A DNA stretch of 52,163 nucleotides from an uncultured Sutterella sp. (GCA_905201055.1 CAJKMT010000006.1:1-52163); one strand, 5' to 3'. Positions 34,783 through 43,292 are shown, counted from the stretch's first letter. Numbers and translations: made by a program. Notes: generated from the sequence alone by a model not told the origin.

Positions 34783-37455
34783 ATGGCGTCGGCTACTGTT
34801 TTTCGCAAAGACTATATTCCTCCCACTCATTGGGTTGACTCAGTTTATTTGGAATTTGATCTCCATCCCCAGCAAACGCATGTTCACAGTACTTTGATGA
34901 TTCGCCCCAACGAGGATCGAATCAACAATGACCTTGTCCTCAACGGGCGAGAACTGGATCTGGTGAGTATTGCCATCGACGGCCGTAAACTTGATCGCTC
35001 GGAATACACGATTCAGGCCAATGGAGACTTGGTTCTCAAAGGAATTACTCAAGCCATCAAGCTGGAAATTGAAAACATCATCAATCCCCAGGCCAATTCC
35101 TCTTTGTTGGGTTTATACCTCTCCAACGGCAACTTCATGACTCAATGTGAGGCTGAAGGATTCCGCCGCATCACCTATTACCCGGATCGGCCTGATATCT
35201 CGGCAAAGTTCACCGTTCGCATCAACGCCCCTACATCGGTTTGCCCTGTCTTACTCTCAAACGGCAACCTTATCGAAGAGGGTGAATTGGACGGTAACTG
35301 GCACTACACTTGCTGGGAAGATCCGTTCCCGAAACCCAGCTATCTTTTTGCGCTGGTTGCCGGTAATTTGAAGTGCCGCGAGGAAAAATTCCAACTCAAA
35401 AACGGCAAAAAAGCCTTGCTTCAGATTTGGGTTGAATCTCGCAATCTGGACAAAACAGAATTCGCACTTGAAAGTCTGAAACGAGCCATTGCCTGGGATG
35501 AAGAGCGTTTTGGTCTTGAGTTGGATCTTGAACGCTTCATGATTGTCGCTACCGATGATTTCACCATGGGTGCCATGGAAAACAAGGGGCTCAATATCTT
35601 TAATTCACGCTGTGTATTGGCTACCCCGCAAGTTGCCACCGATCGTGACTTTGCCCGTATTGAAAGCGTTATCGCTCATGAATATTTCCATAATTGGACC
35701 GGCAACCGCGTGACCTGCCGCGACTGGTTCCAGCTCACTCTTAAAGAAGGTCTCACCGTTTTCCGCGAACAAGAATTCGCCGCCGATATGTTGGGCGACA
35801 GCACAGCACGCGCTGTCAAACGCATTGAAGATGTACGCTATCTGCGTGACCACCAATTCCCGGAAGACTCCGGTCCCATGGCTCACCCGATTCGCCCCGA
35901 GTCCTATGAGGAAATCAATAATTTCTACACTGTGACAGTGTACGAAAAAGGCGCCGAAGTCATCCGCATGCTGCAGACTCTTTTGGGCAAAGACGGCTTT
36001 AAACGCGGGCTTGACCAATACATTCGCGACCACGACGGCGGCAATGCCACGTGCGATGACTTCGTTGAAGCGATGGCAGAAGCCAATATGCGTAATCTGA
36101 CTCAATTTAAGCGTTGGTACTCTCAAGCCGGCACTCCTCACGTTCGCGTGCGCACTTATTGGGATGAGCAAACGGCTACGTACTCGGTGACGCTGTCGCA
36201 GTTTTGCCCGCCTACACCCGGTCAAAACAAAAAAGAGCCCTTCTTCATTCCGTTTGATATCGCGCTCTTTAACAGCAAGGGAAAGCCCATCTCGCTGCAG
36301 CTTCAGGGCGAAACCAATGCCAAGGGAACTTCACGTGTGCTTGAACTCACCGACGAAGAACACACCTGGGTATTTGTGGGCGTGAAGGAAAAACCCATCC
36401 CTTCGCTTGCAAGAAACTTCTCCGCTCCTGTCATTGTCGACTATGACTATGCCCCGGAAGAGCTGGTGTTCTTAAGCCAATGTGACAACGACGCCTTTAA
36501 CCGTGCGCAGGCAATGGAGCAACTGTCCTTGCTGTGCATCAATGAGATGGTCGCTGACTACGAACGCGGCACGCGCATGGTCATTAACCCTCACTACAGA
36601 AATGCCTTTGAGTCAATGCTCACCGATAAGAGCATTTCACCGGCATTTAAGGCGATTGCTTTGACGCTTCCCAGCGAAGTCCGCATTGCTGAAGATCAGC
36701 CGATGATCAATCCGATTGCAATTCGAGCGGCTATTCGTTCGCTTCGTGAACAGCTCGGCCGTCAATTCTCACACGCCATCATGCGTGTCTTTGACGACAA
36801 CGCCCCCAACCCGGTCTATACGCCTTCCGCAGCGGAAGCCGGTAAGCGTGCCATGCGGGCATTTTGCTTTGAACTGTTGTTGGCCGGCGGTAACGCCAAA
36901 TCACTCTTGCGAGCCCGTCAGAGCTTTGAAACCAGTAAGAATTTAACCGAGCGGCTTGACGCCCTGCGCATCATCGTCAACAGTGCTTCGCCCACAAAAT
37001 TTACGCTGCTTGAAGCCGCGGAAGCAGAATGGCGAAAAGAACCCCTGCTTATCAACAAGTGGTTTACGCTTCAGGCAACCGCTACGTTGCCGATGGATGA
37101 GTGCCCGATTGTCGATGTGGTTCAAAACCTCATCGAACGCTACCCGGGTTATAACGCTCACAACCCCAACAATGTTTACTCGTTGGTACTGGCTTTCTGT
37201 CAAAACAATTTGGCCGAATTCCATCGACCCGACGGAGCTGGCTACAAGCTGTGGGTGCAGCAGGTGCTTAAGCTTGACCGCATCAATCCTCAGGTGTCGA
37301 GCCGGCTCGCGCGCTGCCTTGATAACTGGCGCCGCTTTACCCCAGAGTGCTCCAAACTCATGTTCAGCGCACTCAAGTACGTTAATTCACAACCCAATCT
37401 GTCGGCAGACTTAAGAGAGGTCGTCGGCAAAGCGCTCAATAACGCAACGCATTAA
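34783..37455 (+). CDS. pepN: Aminopeptidase N (M1 family)
   Basis: PepN is a broad-specificity zinc aminopeptidase that finishes cytosolic peptide breakdown. The 890-residue length matches E. coli PepN (870). It has the substrate motif GAMENKGLN and the zinc site HEYFHNW followed by the third ligand Glu in LKEGLTVFREQEF. The N-terminal beta domain and the long C-terminal helical domain are complete. AGAGG precedes the ATG. fbp follows 20 nt later, so the two are probably one unit. Confidence 0.97.
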   Translation: MASATVFRKDYIPPTHWVDSVYLEFDLHPQQTHVHSTLMIRPNEDRINNDLVLNGRELDLVSIAIDGRKLDRSEYTIQANGDLVLKGITQAIKLEIENIINPQANSSLLGLYLSNGNFMTQCEAEGFRRITYYPDRPDISAKFTVRINAPTSVCPVLLSNGNLIEEGELDGNWHYTCWEDPFPKPSYLFALVAGNLKCREEKFQLKNGKKALLQIWVESRNLDKTEFALESLKRAIAWDEERFGLELDLERFMIVATDDFTMGAMENKGLNIFNSRCVLATPQVATDRDFARIESVIAHEYFHNWTGNRVTCRDWFQLTLKEGLTVFREQEFAADMLGDSTARAVKRIEDVRYLRDHQFPEDSGPMAHPIRPESYEEINNFYTVTVYEKGAEVIRMLQTLLGKDGFKRGLDQYIRDHDGGNATCDDFVEAMAEANMRNLTQFKRWYSQAGTPHVRVRTYWDEQTATYSVTLSQFCPPTPGQNKKEPFFIPFDIALFNSKGKPISLQLQGETNAKGTSRVLELTDEEHTWVFVGVKEKPIPSLARNFSAPVIVDYDYAPEELVFLSQCDNDAFNRAQAMEQLSLLCINEMVADYERGTRMVINPHYRNAFESMLTDKSISPAFKAIALTLPSEVRIAEDQPMINPIAIRAAIRSLREQLGRQFSHAIMRVFDDNAPNPVYTPSAAEAGKRAMRAFCFELLLAGGNAKSLLRARQSFETSKNLTERLDALRIIVNSASPTKFTLLEAAEAEWRKEPLLINKWFTLQATATLPMDECPIVDVVQNLIERYPGYNAHNPNNVYSLVLAFCQNNLAEFHRPDGAGYKLWVQQVLKLDRINPQVSSRLARCLDNWRRFTPECSKLMFSALKYVNSQPNLSADLREVVGKALNNATH

Positions 37456-37475
37456 TTTTGATAAGGACTGAAAAG

Positions 37476-38468
37476 ATGGCAAAAACATTAGACCTGTACT
37501 TGCATGACCTGGAAGTACACCATCATGTTGACCCTCGTCTGACGGCTTTAATTGCCCATTTGGCGGGTACCTGCAAAGAAATCAGTTTTAAGGTCAGTCA
37601 AGGCGCATTGGCCGGTGTGTTGGGCTCAGCCGGCAGCGAAAATGTTCAGGGCGAAACGCAAAAGAAACTGGATATCATCGCCAATGACATCATGTGCCGG
37701 GCCTGCACTGAAAGCGGTTTTGTAAGCGGAGTGGCCAGTGAAGAAATGGACCACGCACTTCAAATCCCTGAAGACTGTGAAGTCGGTCCTTACTTGGTTT
37801 TATTCGACCCCTTGGACGGCTCGAGCAATATTGACATCAATGTCTCAATCGGCACGATTTTCTCGATTCTGCCCGCCGGAGAACCTCACCGCGATGTCAA
37901 GGATGAAGAATTCCTTCAACCGGGCAGAAAGCAGCTGGCCGCCGGTTACGTTATCTACGGTCCGCAAACCCAGCTTGTCTTTACGCTTGGTTTCGGCACA
38001 ACGCTCTTTACCTTAGACTTAGGCACCGGCAATTTCTATCAAACCATCGAGAAGCTTGAAATTGCCACTCAGGCCAAAGAATTCGCCATCAACTGCTCCA
38101 ATATGCGTCACTGGGAACCGCCTGTTCAACGCTATATCACTGAGCTGCTTGCTGGGACTACGGGTCCCCGAGGCAAGGATTACAACATGCGTTGGGTGGC
38201 TGCCATGGTCGCGGAAGTGCACCGTATCTTAAATCGCGGCGGCATCTTCATGTACCCAAAAGACAACAGAGATCCCTCTAAACCCGGGAAGCTTCGCTTG
38301 ATGTACGAAGCCAATCCGATGAGTGGGCTCATTGAACAGGGGGGCGGCCGCTCCACCAACGGTTATCAGGACATCCTGGATATCACGCCGGAAGGTCTGC
38401 ATCAGCGTGTAGCCGTATTTCTCGGTGCCAAGGAAGAAGTGGATTTAGTGACTTCGTTCCATCGCTAA
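37476..38468 (+). CDS. fbp: Fructose-1,6-bisphosphatase class I
   Basis: Fbp removes the C1 phosphate of fructose 1,6-bisphosphate, the committed step of gluconeogenesis. The 330-residue product has the metal and substrate motif FDPLDGSSNID, the N-terminal helices and the C-terminal EANPMSGLIEQGGG. A TTG lies upstream in frame, but the ATG at 37476 follows AAGGA at good spacing. It probably shares a transcript with pepN. Confidence 0.97.
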   Translation: MAKTLDLYLHDLEVHHHVDPRLTALIAHLAGTCKEISFKVSQGALAGVLGSAGSENVQGETQKKLDIIANDIMCRACTESGFVSGVASEEMDHALQIPEDCEVGPYLVLFDPLDGSSNIDINVSIGTIFSILPAGEPHRDVKDEEFLQPGRKQLAAGYVIYGPQTQLVFTLGFGTTLFTLDLGTGNFYQTIEKLEIATQAKEFAINCSNMRHWEPPVQRYITELLAGTTGPRGKDYNMRWVAAMVAEVHRILNRGGIFMYPKDNRDPSKPGKLRLMYEANPMSGLIEQGGGRSTNGYQDILDITPEGLHQRVAVFLGAKEEVDLVTSFHR

Positions 38469-38477
38469 AAATACACC

Positions 38478-38648
38478 ATGGAAGCGATACTCGACTTTTT
38501 TCTGAATTGGCTTGTACTGCCGCTCATTATCATTTACGGATTTGTGAGTTGGAGTAAAGAACACCCGGATACAAAATTTATGATCAATCCGGAAGACGAA
38601 GAGCCAAAAGAAAAAACCACCGTCAAACCGGACATTAAGTCAGAGTAG
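38478..38648 (+). CDS. Small single-pass membrane protein (56 aa)
   Basis: A 56-residue frame begins 9 nt after fbp. It has one clear membrane helix (about residues 5-24, rich in Leu, Ile, Phe) and then a polar acidic tail (INPEDEEPKEKT) with Lys at the end. No Shine-Dalgarno is visible, so it would depend on coupling to fbp. A strong terminator follows 9 nt after its stop, consistent with it being the last gene of the pepN-fbp unit. I do not recognise the family; coding is likely but unproven. Confidence 0.5.
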   Translation: MEAILDFFLNWLVLPLIIIYGFVSWSKEHPDTKFMINPEDEEPKEKTTVKPDIKSE

Positions 38649-38656
38649 CGTGATTT

Positions 38657-38698
38657 AAAGGCGTTTTTGATAGAGAAAATCAATCAAAAACGCCTTTT
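38657..38698 (+). terminator. Strong terminator ending the pepN-fbp unit
   Basis: A perfect 15-bp stem (arms 38657-38671 and 38683-38697, core AAGGCGTTTTTGAT) closes an 11-nt loop and runs into a T-rich end. Confidence 0.85.
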
Positions 38699-38736
38699 CG
38701 ATAAATAAAATCTATTACGAACGGTGACAACTTAAA

Positions 38737-38765
38737 TTGAGTTTTTTCACAAGCGTTCTTATACT
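38737..38765 (+). promoter_or_regulatory. Promoter of the hydrogenase-rubrerythrin gene
   Basis: TTGAGT (38737-38742), a 17-bp spacer and TATACT (38760-38765) lie 50 nt before the ATG. The gene is thus transcribed separately from pepN-fbp. Confidence 0.65.
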
Positions 38766-38815
38766 GACGCTAACCCCTTTTTAGCTAACAGTCCCTGCAA
38801 AATTTGGGAGAATCT

Positions 38816-40864
38816 ATGTCCAAGCATGAATCCTTGGATGTCCGCGTTGCTGTGGAGGCGGACAATCCGGCGCTGGTTCGCAATGAATCCTTGTGCGTGA
38901 ATTGTTCAATGTGCCGACAAGTCTGCGAAGACTATATCGGCGTGCATGGCCATTATGACCTGACGAAAACCGGTGACAAAGCCATTTGCATTCACTGCGG
39001 TCAATGCATCAATGTCTGCCCGACCGGAAGTCTTTTTACGCGTAATGAATACCCGTTGGTGCAAGAAGCTATTGACGATCCGGATTGTATTGTTGTCATT
39101 TCAACCTCTCCTGCCGTCCGAGTTGCTCTGGCTGAAGCTTTTGGTTTGGAAGCCGGTCGTTTTGAAGAAGGCAAAATGGTCGGGCTGCTGCGAAAGCTCG
39201 GTGCCGATTACGTTCTCGACACCAATTTTGCTGCCGACCTCACCATCATGGAAGAGGCTTCTGAATTGGTGGAAAGAATCACCAAAAAGACTGGTCCCCT
39301 GCCTCAATTTACGAGCTGCTGCCCTGCCTGGGTAAAGTATGCTGAAACCTTCCACCCGGAAATTATTCCCAATATTTCCAGTGCGAAAAGCCCGATCGGC
39401 ATGCAAGGTGCCACAGTTAAAACGTACTTTGCGAAAGAAAAAGGACTGCAAGCCAAGAAAATCATTCACGTGGCGCTTGCCCCCTGCACAGCCAAAAAAT
39501 TTGAAGTGCGCCGTGAGGAATTCAACAGCAGCGGCCGATACGCCGGTGATGAAACCATCCGTGACACCGATTACGTTATCACGACTACGGAATTAGCCGA
39601 ATGGGCTCAATCCAAGGGAATCGGTTTCGATGATATTGAACCCTCGCATTATGATCGTTTGATGGGCGAAGGGTCCGGTGCCGGTGTCATTTTCGGCAAC
39701 ACGGGCGGTGTGATGGAAGCGGCGTTGCGCACTGCACACTACTTCATCACCGGAAAGGCTGCTCCGGCAGAATTTTTCGACCTCACACCTGTCAGAGGAT
39801 TAACTGATGTTAAGCAGGCTCATGTTCATATCGGGGATTTGGAACTTGATGTTGCCGTTGTTTACGGCACCGCCAACGCCGGTCGTCTCATTGACGAAAT
39901 CAATCGGGGGGAAAAGCATTTTCACTTTGTTGAAGTCATGACGTGTCCCGGCGGCTGCATCAGCGGCGGCGGTCAGCCGAAATTAAATTGGGGACAGGAA
40001 GATCTGACTCGTCAGCAACGCATTGATGCGCTTTATCAGCGAGACCGTGACTTAGGCATGCCGCACCGCACCAGTTACGAGAACGAAGAAATTAAACGCA
40101 TTTACGAACAATTTTATGGTCACCCGCTCTCAGAGCTGGCCGAACAACTTTTACATACCCGCTACACTGATCGTAGCGCAGACTTAGGAGAGAAAAAAAT
40201 GAAATACCGTTGCAAAGTTTGCGGTTACATCCATGAATGTGACGGCGAATTGCCCGCCGACTATATTTGCCCGATCTGCAAGAAGGGCATTGAGTTCTTC
40301 GAACTCGTTGAAGAACCCAAACAGGGAAACGGAAAATTGGCCGGAACCAAGACTGAAAAGAACTTAATGACCGCCTTTGCCGGCGAATCTCAAGCCCGCA
40401 ATAAGTACACGTATTTTGCCGAAGTGGCCAAACGTGAAGGTTACGAACAGATCGCCGCGATCTTCCTGCAGACCGCACGCAACGAACAAGAACACGCCCG
40501 TCTGTGGTGTGACGCTTTGGGCTGGATCCAAGATACGGCCAAGAACCTTGGTGCTGCCGCTGAAGGCGAAAACTATGAATGGACGGACATGTACGACGGT
40601 TTTGCCAAGGACGCCGAAGCCGAAGGCTTTACGGAATTGGCTGCCAAGTTCCGTGCCGTGGCTGCCATTGAAAAGGCTCACGAAGAACGTTATCGCAAGC
40701 TCTTGAAGAACGTTGAAATGCAACAGGTGTTTGAAAAGGCCGGTCAAACGATGTGGGAATGCCGCATCTGCGGTCACCTCGTGATGGGCATGAAGGCTCC
40801 TGAAGCCTGCCCGGTTTGCGGCTACGCTCAGAGCTACTTTGAAGTGCGTGCAGAAAACTACTAA
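38816..40864 (+). CDS. [FeFe] hydrogenase - rubredoxin - rubrerythrin fusion
   Basis: This 682-residue cytoplasmic protein joins three redox modules. Residues 20-70 hold two [4Fe-4S] motifs (C27, C30, C33, C37; C58, C61, C64, C68). Residues about 85-455 are an [FeFe] hydrogenase with L1 FTSCCPAW (C168, C169), L2 APCTAKKFE (C224) and L3 VMTCPGGCISGGGQP (C377, C381), so all four H-cluster ligands are present. L2 has Ala where most enzymes have Met. Residues 462-500 are a short rubredoxin (C466, C469, C485, C488). Residues about 505-635 are a rubrerythrin diiron domain (FAGESQARN, NEQEHARLW, IEKAHEERY), then a second rubredoxin (C649, C652, C665, C668). The likely flow is H2 to FeS to rubredoxin to peroxide reduction at the diiron site. 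The ATG at 38816 follows GGGAG. HydEFG maturases are not in the window. Confidence 0.9.
   Translation: MSKHESLDVRVAVEADNPALVRNESLCVNCSMCRQVCEDYIGVHGHYDLTKTGDKAICIHCGQCINVCPTGSLFTRNEYPLVQEAIDDPDCIVVISTSPAVRVALAEAFGLEAGRFEEGKMVGLLRKLGADYVLDTNFAADLTIMEEASELVERITKKTGPLPQFTSCCPAWVKYAETFHPEIIPNISSAKSPIGMQGATVKTYFAKEKGLQAKKIIHVALAPCTAKKFEVRREEFNSSGRYAGDETIRDTDYVITTTELAEWAQSKGIGFDDIEPSHYDRLMGEGSGAGVIFGNTGGVMEAALRTAHYFITGKAAPAEFFDLTPVRGLTDVKQAHVHIGDLELDVAVVYGTANAGRLIDEINRGEKHFHFVEVMTCPGGCISGGGQPKLNWGQEDLTRQQRIDALYQRDRDLGMPHRTSYENEEIKRIYEQFYGHPLSELAEQLLHTRYTDRSADLGEKKMKYRCKVCGYIHECDGELPADYICPICKKGIEFFELVEEPKQGNGKLAGTKTEKNLMTAFAGESQARNKYTYFAEVAKREGYEQIAAIFLQTARNEQEHARLWCDALGWIQDTAKNLGAAAEGENYEWTDMYDGFAKDAEAEGFTELAAKFRAVAAIEKAHEERYRKLLKNVEMQQVFEKAGQTMWECRICGHLVMGMKAPEACPVCGYAQSYFEVRAENY
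40186..40201 (+). promoter_or_regulatory. Internal Shine-Dalgarno and ATG at the hydrogenase/rubrerythrin junction
   Basis: AGGAG at 40186-40190 is followed by an A-rich spacer and an in-frame ATG at 40199. That is residue 462, exactly the first residue of the rubredoxin module. Initiation here would give a 221-residue rubredoxin-rubrerythrin-rubredoxin protein (40199-40864) in addition to the full fusion. Confidence 0.65.
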
Positions 40865-40886
40865 TCTGTAGCTTTACACTTCTGTC

Positions 40887-40916
40887 AGGGGTTACCGGAT
40901 TCGGCAACCCCTTTTT
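40887..40916 (+). terminator. Rho-independent terminator after the fusion gene
   Basis: A stem AGGGGTT / AACCCCT, extended by CCG/CGG with one mismatch, is followed by five T. mscL converges from the other side. Confidence 0.8.
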
Positions 40917-40930
40917 GTATCAGTTGAAAA

Positions 40931-41416
40931 TTATTTCTTCTCCGCCTTTTTCTCTTTGAGAAGATCTCTGATTTCTTCTAAAAGTGCAATATCGGCGGGC
41001 TTGGCAGCAGGTGTCGCAGCTGCGGCTTTCGATTCTTTATTTTTTGCCAAAAGCTTTTCTTCAGCGGTTCGGCGAACTTTATTGACGAAACGAACCAGGC
41101 AGAACACCACCAGAGCCATCAAAAGAAAATGAAACACTGCGGTAAAGAAGGCTCCGTAACCAAAAACTGCCGCGCCCGCTTTAGTCAGCGCTTCGTAGCT
41201 CATCGGACCGCTGTAGTTTTCCGGCATTGAGAGCACAAAGAAAAAGTTTGAGAAATCCTGCGAACCGATCAAAACACCGAGAATAGGATTAATCACATCC
41301 TTAACCAAGGAATTTACGATTGCTGTGAAGGCAGCGCCCACGATCACACCGACGGCCATGTCAATGACGTTGCCACGGCTGATGAAAGCTTGAAAATCAG
41401 AAATAAATTGCCTCAT
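40931..41416 (-). CDS. mscL: Large-conductance mechanosensitive channel
   Basis: MscL is a homopentameric inner-membrane channel that opens under osmotic downshock. From the ATG at 41416 (161 residues) it begins with the amphipathic helix MRQFISDFQAFISRGNVIDM, then TM1 with the gate AVGVIVGAAFTAIVNSLVKD. TM2 (FHFLLMALVVFCLVRFVNKV) and a C-terminal charged helix ending LLEEIRDLLKEK follow. The frame continues upstream, but those residues are not family-like. The RBS is AGGAT. The Ala/Pro-rich stretch before the last helix is longer than in enterics. Confidence 0.95.
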   Translation of the reverse strand: MRQFISDFQAFISRGNVIDMAVGVIVGAAFTAIVNSLVKDVINPILGVLIGSQDFSNFFFVLSMPENYSGPMSYEALTKAGAAVFGYGAFFTAVFHFLLMALVVFCLVRFVNKVRRTAEEKLLAKNKESKAAAATPAAKPADIALLEEIRDLLKEKKAEKK

Positions 41417-41526
41417 TTTTATCCTAACGTATTGAAAAACATCGGGATTATAAAATATTTTTCGATTCGTCCAGTAGTACTTCAAACCTTTTTTTCTTAA
41501 ATTTCATTAGAATAGAGCATTCGTTT

Positions 41527-41600
41527 GCGGATGTAGCTCAATGGTAGAGCAGAGGCTTCCCAAGCCTATGACGGGGGTTCGATTCCCCTCATCCGCTCCA
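41527..41600 (+). tRNA. tRNA-Gly (anticodon CCC)
   Basis: A 74-nt cloverleaf: acceptor GCGGATG / CATCCGC, anticodon loop TTCCCAA (CCC), T-loop TTCGATT and an encoded CCA. It resembles E. coli glyU. A terminator follows, then trmB. Confidence 0.96.
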
Positions 41601-41618
41601 GAGATCTTTATTATTGCC

Positions 41619-41643
41619 AACGGACCTGTGAGTCCGTTTTTTT
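41619..41643 (+). terminator. Terminator between tRNA-Gly and trmB
   Basis: A 7-bp stem (AACGGAC / GTCCGTT) with a 6-nt loop is followed by seven T. Its last T lies 5 nt before the trmB ATG. Confidence 0.75.
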
Positions 41644-41648
41644 CTAAT

Positions 41649-42371
41649 ATGACCGAAAGACGAGTACTGAGCGCCGAAGAGATTGAAGCGTTCAAGAAAA
41701 AACACATTCGCAGTTTTACACTGCGCCGCGGCCATATCAGTCAAGCGCAAAAACGCGCTTTGGAAGAATTGCTTCCCCGATACGCGGTTGAATATTCACA
41801 AAATCTGATTAATCCTGAAGAGTTATACGGACGTAAGGCTCCCTGGGTTTTGGAAATTGGCTGCGGTATGGGAGAAACGACCGCTGCCATTGCCCAAATG
41901 CATCCGGACGTTAACTTTTTAGGCTGTGAAGTATTTTCTGCAGGCGTCGGCGCTTTGGCTAAACGACTCGATGAAATGTCTTTGAATAATGTTCGCATTA
42001 TTCAACACGATGCCGTTGAAGTGGTCAAGGATATGATTGCCCCCGACAGTTTGGACGGTGTGCATATTTACTTCCCGGATCCATGGCGCAAAGCCAGACA
42101 TCACAAGCGTCGTCTGGTCGCTCAGCCTTTTATCCATGATTTGGTTCAGCGAATTAAACCGGGCGGCTACATTCACTGCGCCACAGACTGGGAAAACTAT
42201 GCTGAACAGATGCTTGAAGTGCTCAGTTCTGAACCGTTAATTGCCAACCTCCACGAGGGTTATTCTCCCGTGATGGCCAATCCTATTACCGAGCGCCCCA
42301 TGACTAAATTCCATGCCAGAGGCGAGCGTTTGGGACACGGTGTTTGGGACCTCGTATTCAAACGTCTGTAA
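41649..42371 (+). CDS. trmB: tRNA (guanine-N7-)-methyltransferase
   Basis: TrmB makes m7G46 in tRNA. The 240-residue protein has an N-terminal RRGHISQAQKRALEELLP, the SAM motif VLEIGCGMGETT, FLGCEVF, the signature YFPDPWRKARHHKRRL and the C-terminal TKFHARGERLGH. The frame is open back into the tRNA-Gly gene, but the ATG at 41649 gives the usual start. There is no Shine-Dalgarno: a terminator T run sits where it should be, so expression may depend on read-through or leaderless initiation. uppP follows after 15 nt. Confidence 0.94.
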   Translation: MTERRVLSAEEIEAFKKKHIRSFTLRRGHISQAQKRALEELLPRYAVEYSQNLINPEELYGRKAPWVLEIGCGMGETTAAIAQMHPDVNFLGCEVFSAGVGALAKRLDEMSLNNVRIIQHDAVEVVKDMIAPDSLDGVHIYFPDPWRKARHHKRRLVAQPFIHDLVQRIKPGGYIHCATDWENYAEQMLEVLSSEPLIANLHEGYSPVMANPITERPMTKFHARGERLGHGVWDLVFKRL

Positions 42372-42386
42372 CCGGTGATTTTCGCT

Positions 42387-43238
42387 ATGGATATCATTTA
42401 TCAGCTTAAAGCGTTCATTCTCGGCATCGTTGAAGGACTCACAGAGTTTCTGCCGATTTCTTCAACAGGCCACCTGATCATTGCCGGTGACCTTCTTAAT
42501 TTCGACGGTCCTGAAGTCAATACTTTCAGCATTGCCATCCAAGCCGGTGCCATTTTTGCCGTCTGCTGGTTCTACCGCACGAAGCTTTGGAATATTCTGC
42601 TGCACTTATTGCAGCCTGGGAAAGACCGTCAGCTCGCTATCAATATTGTTGTGGCCTTTTTACCGGCAGCAGTATTGGGGGTTATCTTTGCTGACATCAT
42701 CGAGGAACTGCTCTTTAATGCAGTGACCGTGGCTATTGCTTTAGTCGTTGGAGGCCTGATTATTTTCTGGATTGAAAACCTTCACGCCAAACGCTCCTAT
42801 GCCCCCCGTGTTCAAACGATGGATGACATGACAATTAAAGATGCCTTCCTCGTGGGCTGCATGCAATGTATCGCCATGATCCCCGGCACCAGCCGCTCCG
42901 GCTCTACAATTATCGGCGGGTTGGTTCTTGGACTTTCGAGAAAAGCCGCAACGGAATTCTCGTTTTTCCTTGCCATTCCGACAATTTTCGGAGCCACGGT
43001 CTATTCTTTGGCCAAGATATTTTTCAAAGTCTCCAGTGAGCACAGCTTCGTATGGACAACCGACATGACCTTGGGTTTTACTGTAGGGTTCATTGTTTCT
43101 TTCGTAAGCGCACTGATTGTCATTAAATGGCTCTTAAACTACGTATCTTCCAACGACTTTAAAGCGTTCGGCTGGTACCGAATTATTTTCGGGGTCATTA
43201 TCCTCGGCACATACTACAGCGGCCTTGTTCAATGGTAG
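42387..43238 (+). CDS. uppP: Undecaprenyl-diphosphatase
   Basis: UppP (BacA) recycles undecaprenyl pyrophosphate for cell-wall synthesis and gives bacitracin tolerance. The 283-residue membrane protein has about eight helices, the catalytic EGLTEFLPISSTGHL near the N-terminus and the PGTSRSGSTIIGG motif in the middle. The frame opens at a GTG (42375), but the ATG at 42387 has a GGTGA at the right distance. It follows trmB closely and is probably co-transcribed with it. Confidence 0.94.
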   Translation: MDIIYQLKAFILGIVEGLTEFLPISSTGHLIIAGDLLNFDGPEVNTFSIAIQAGAIFAVCWFYRTKLWNILLHLLQPGKDRQLAINIVVAFLPAAVLGVIFADIIEELLFNAVTVAIALVVGGLIIFWIENLHAKRSYAPRVQTMDDMTIKDAFLVGCMQCIAMIPGTSRSGSTIIGGLVLGLSRKAATEFSFFLAIPTIFGATVYSLAKIFFKVSSEHSFVWTTDMTLGFTVGFIVSFVSALIVIKWLLNYVSSNDFKAFGWYRIIFGVIILGTYYSGLVQW

Positions 43239-43242
43239 TTTC

Positions 43243-43290
43243 TGAGGACGCAGCCTTAGAAATATTCTCTTTCAAAAGTTGCGTCCCTCA
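43243..43290 (+). terminator. Possible terminator of uppP
   Basis: TGAGGACGCA and TGCGTCCCTCA can pair with one bulge across a loop of about 27 nt, followed by a T-containing run. It lies just before the 6S RNA promoter. Confidence 0.35.
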
Positions 43291-43292
43291 AT

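Noticed and set aside
41541..41648. Extending trmB upstream into tRNA-Gly
   Set aside because: The upstream ATG lies within the tRNA; residues before 41649 do not match TrmB.
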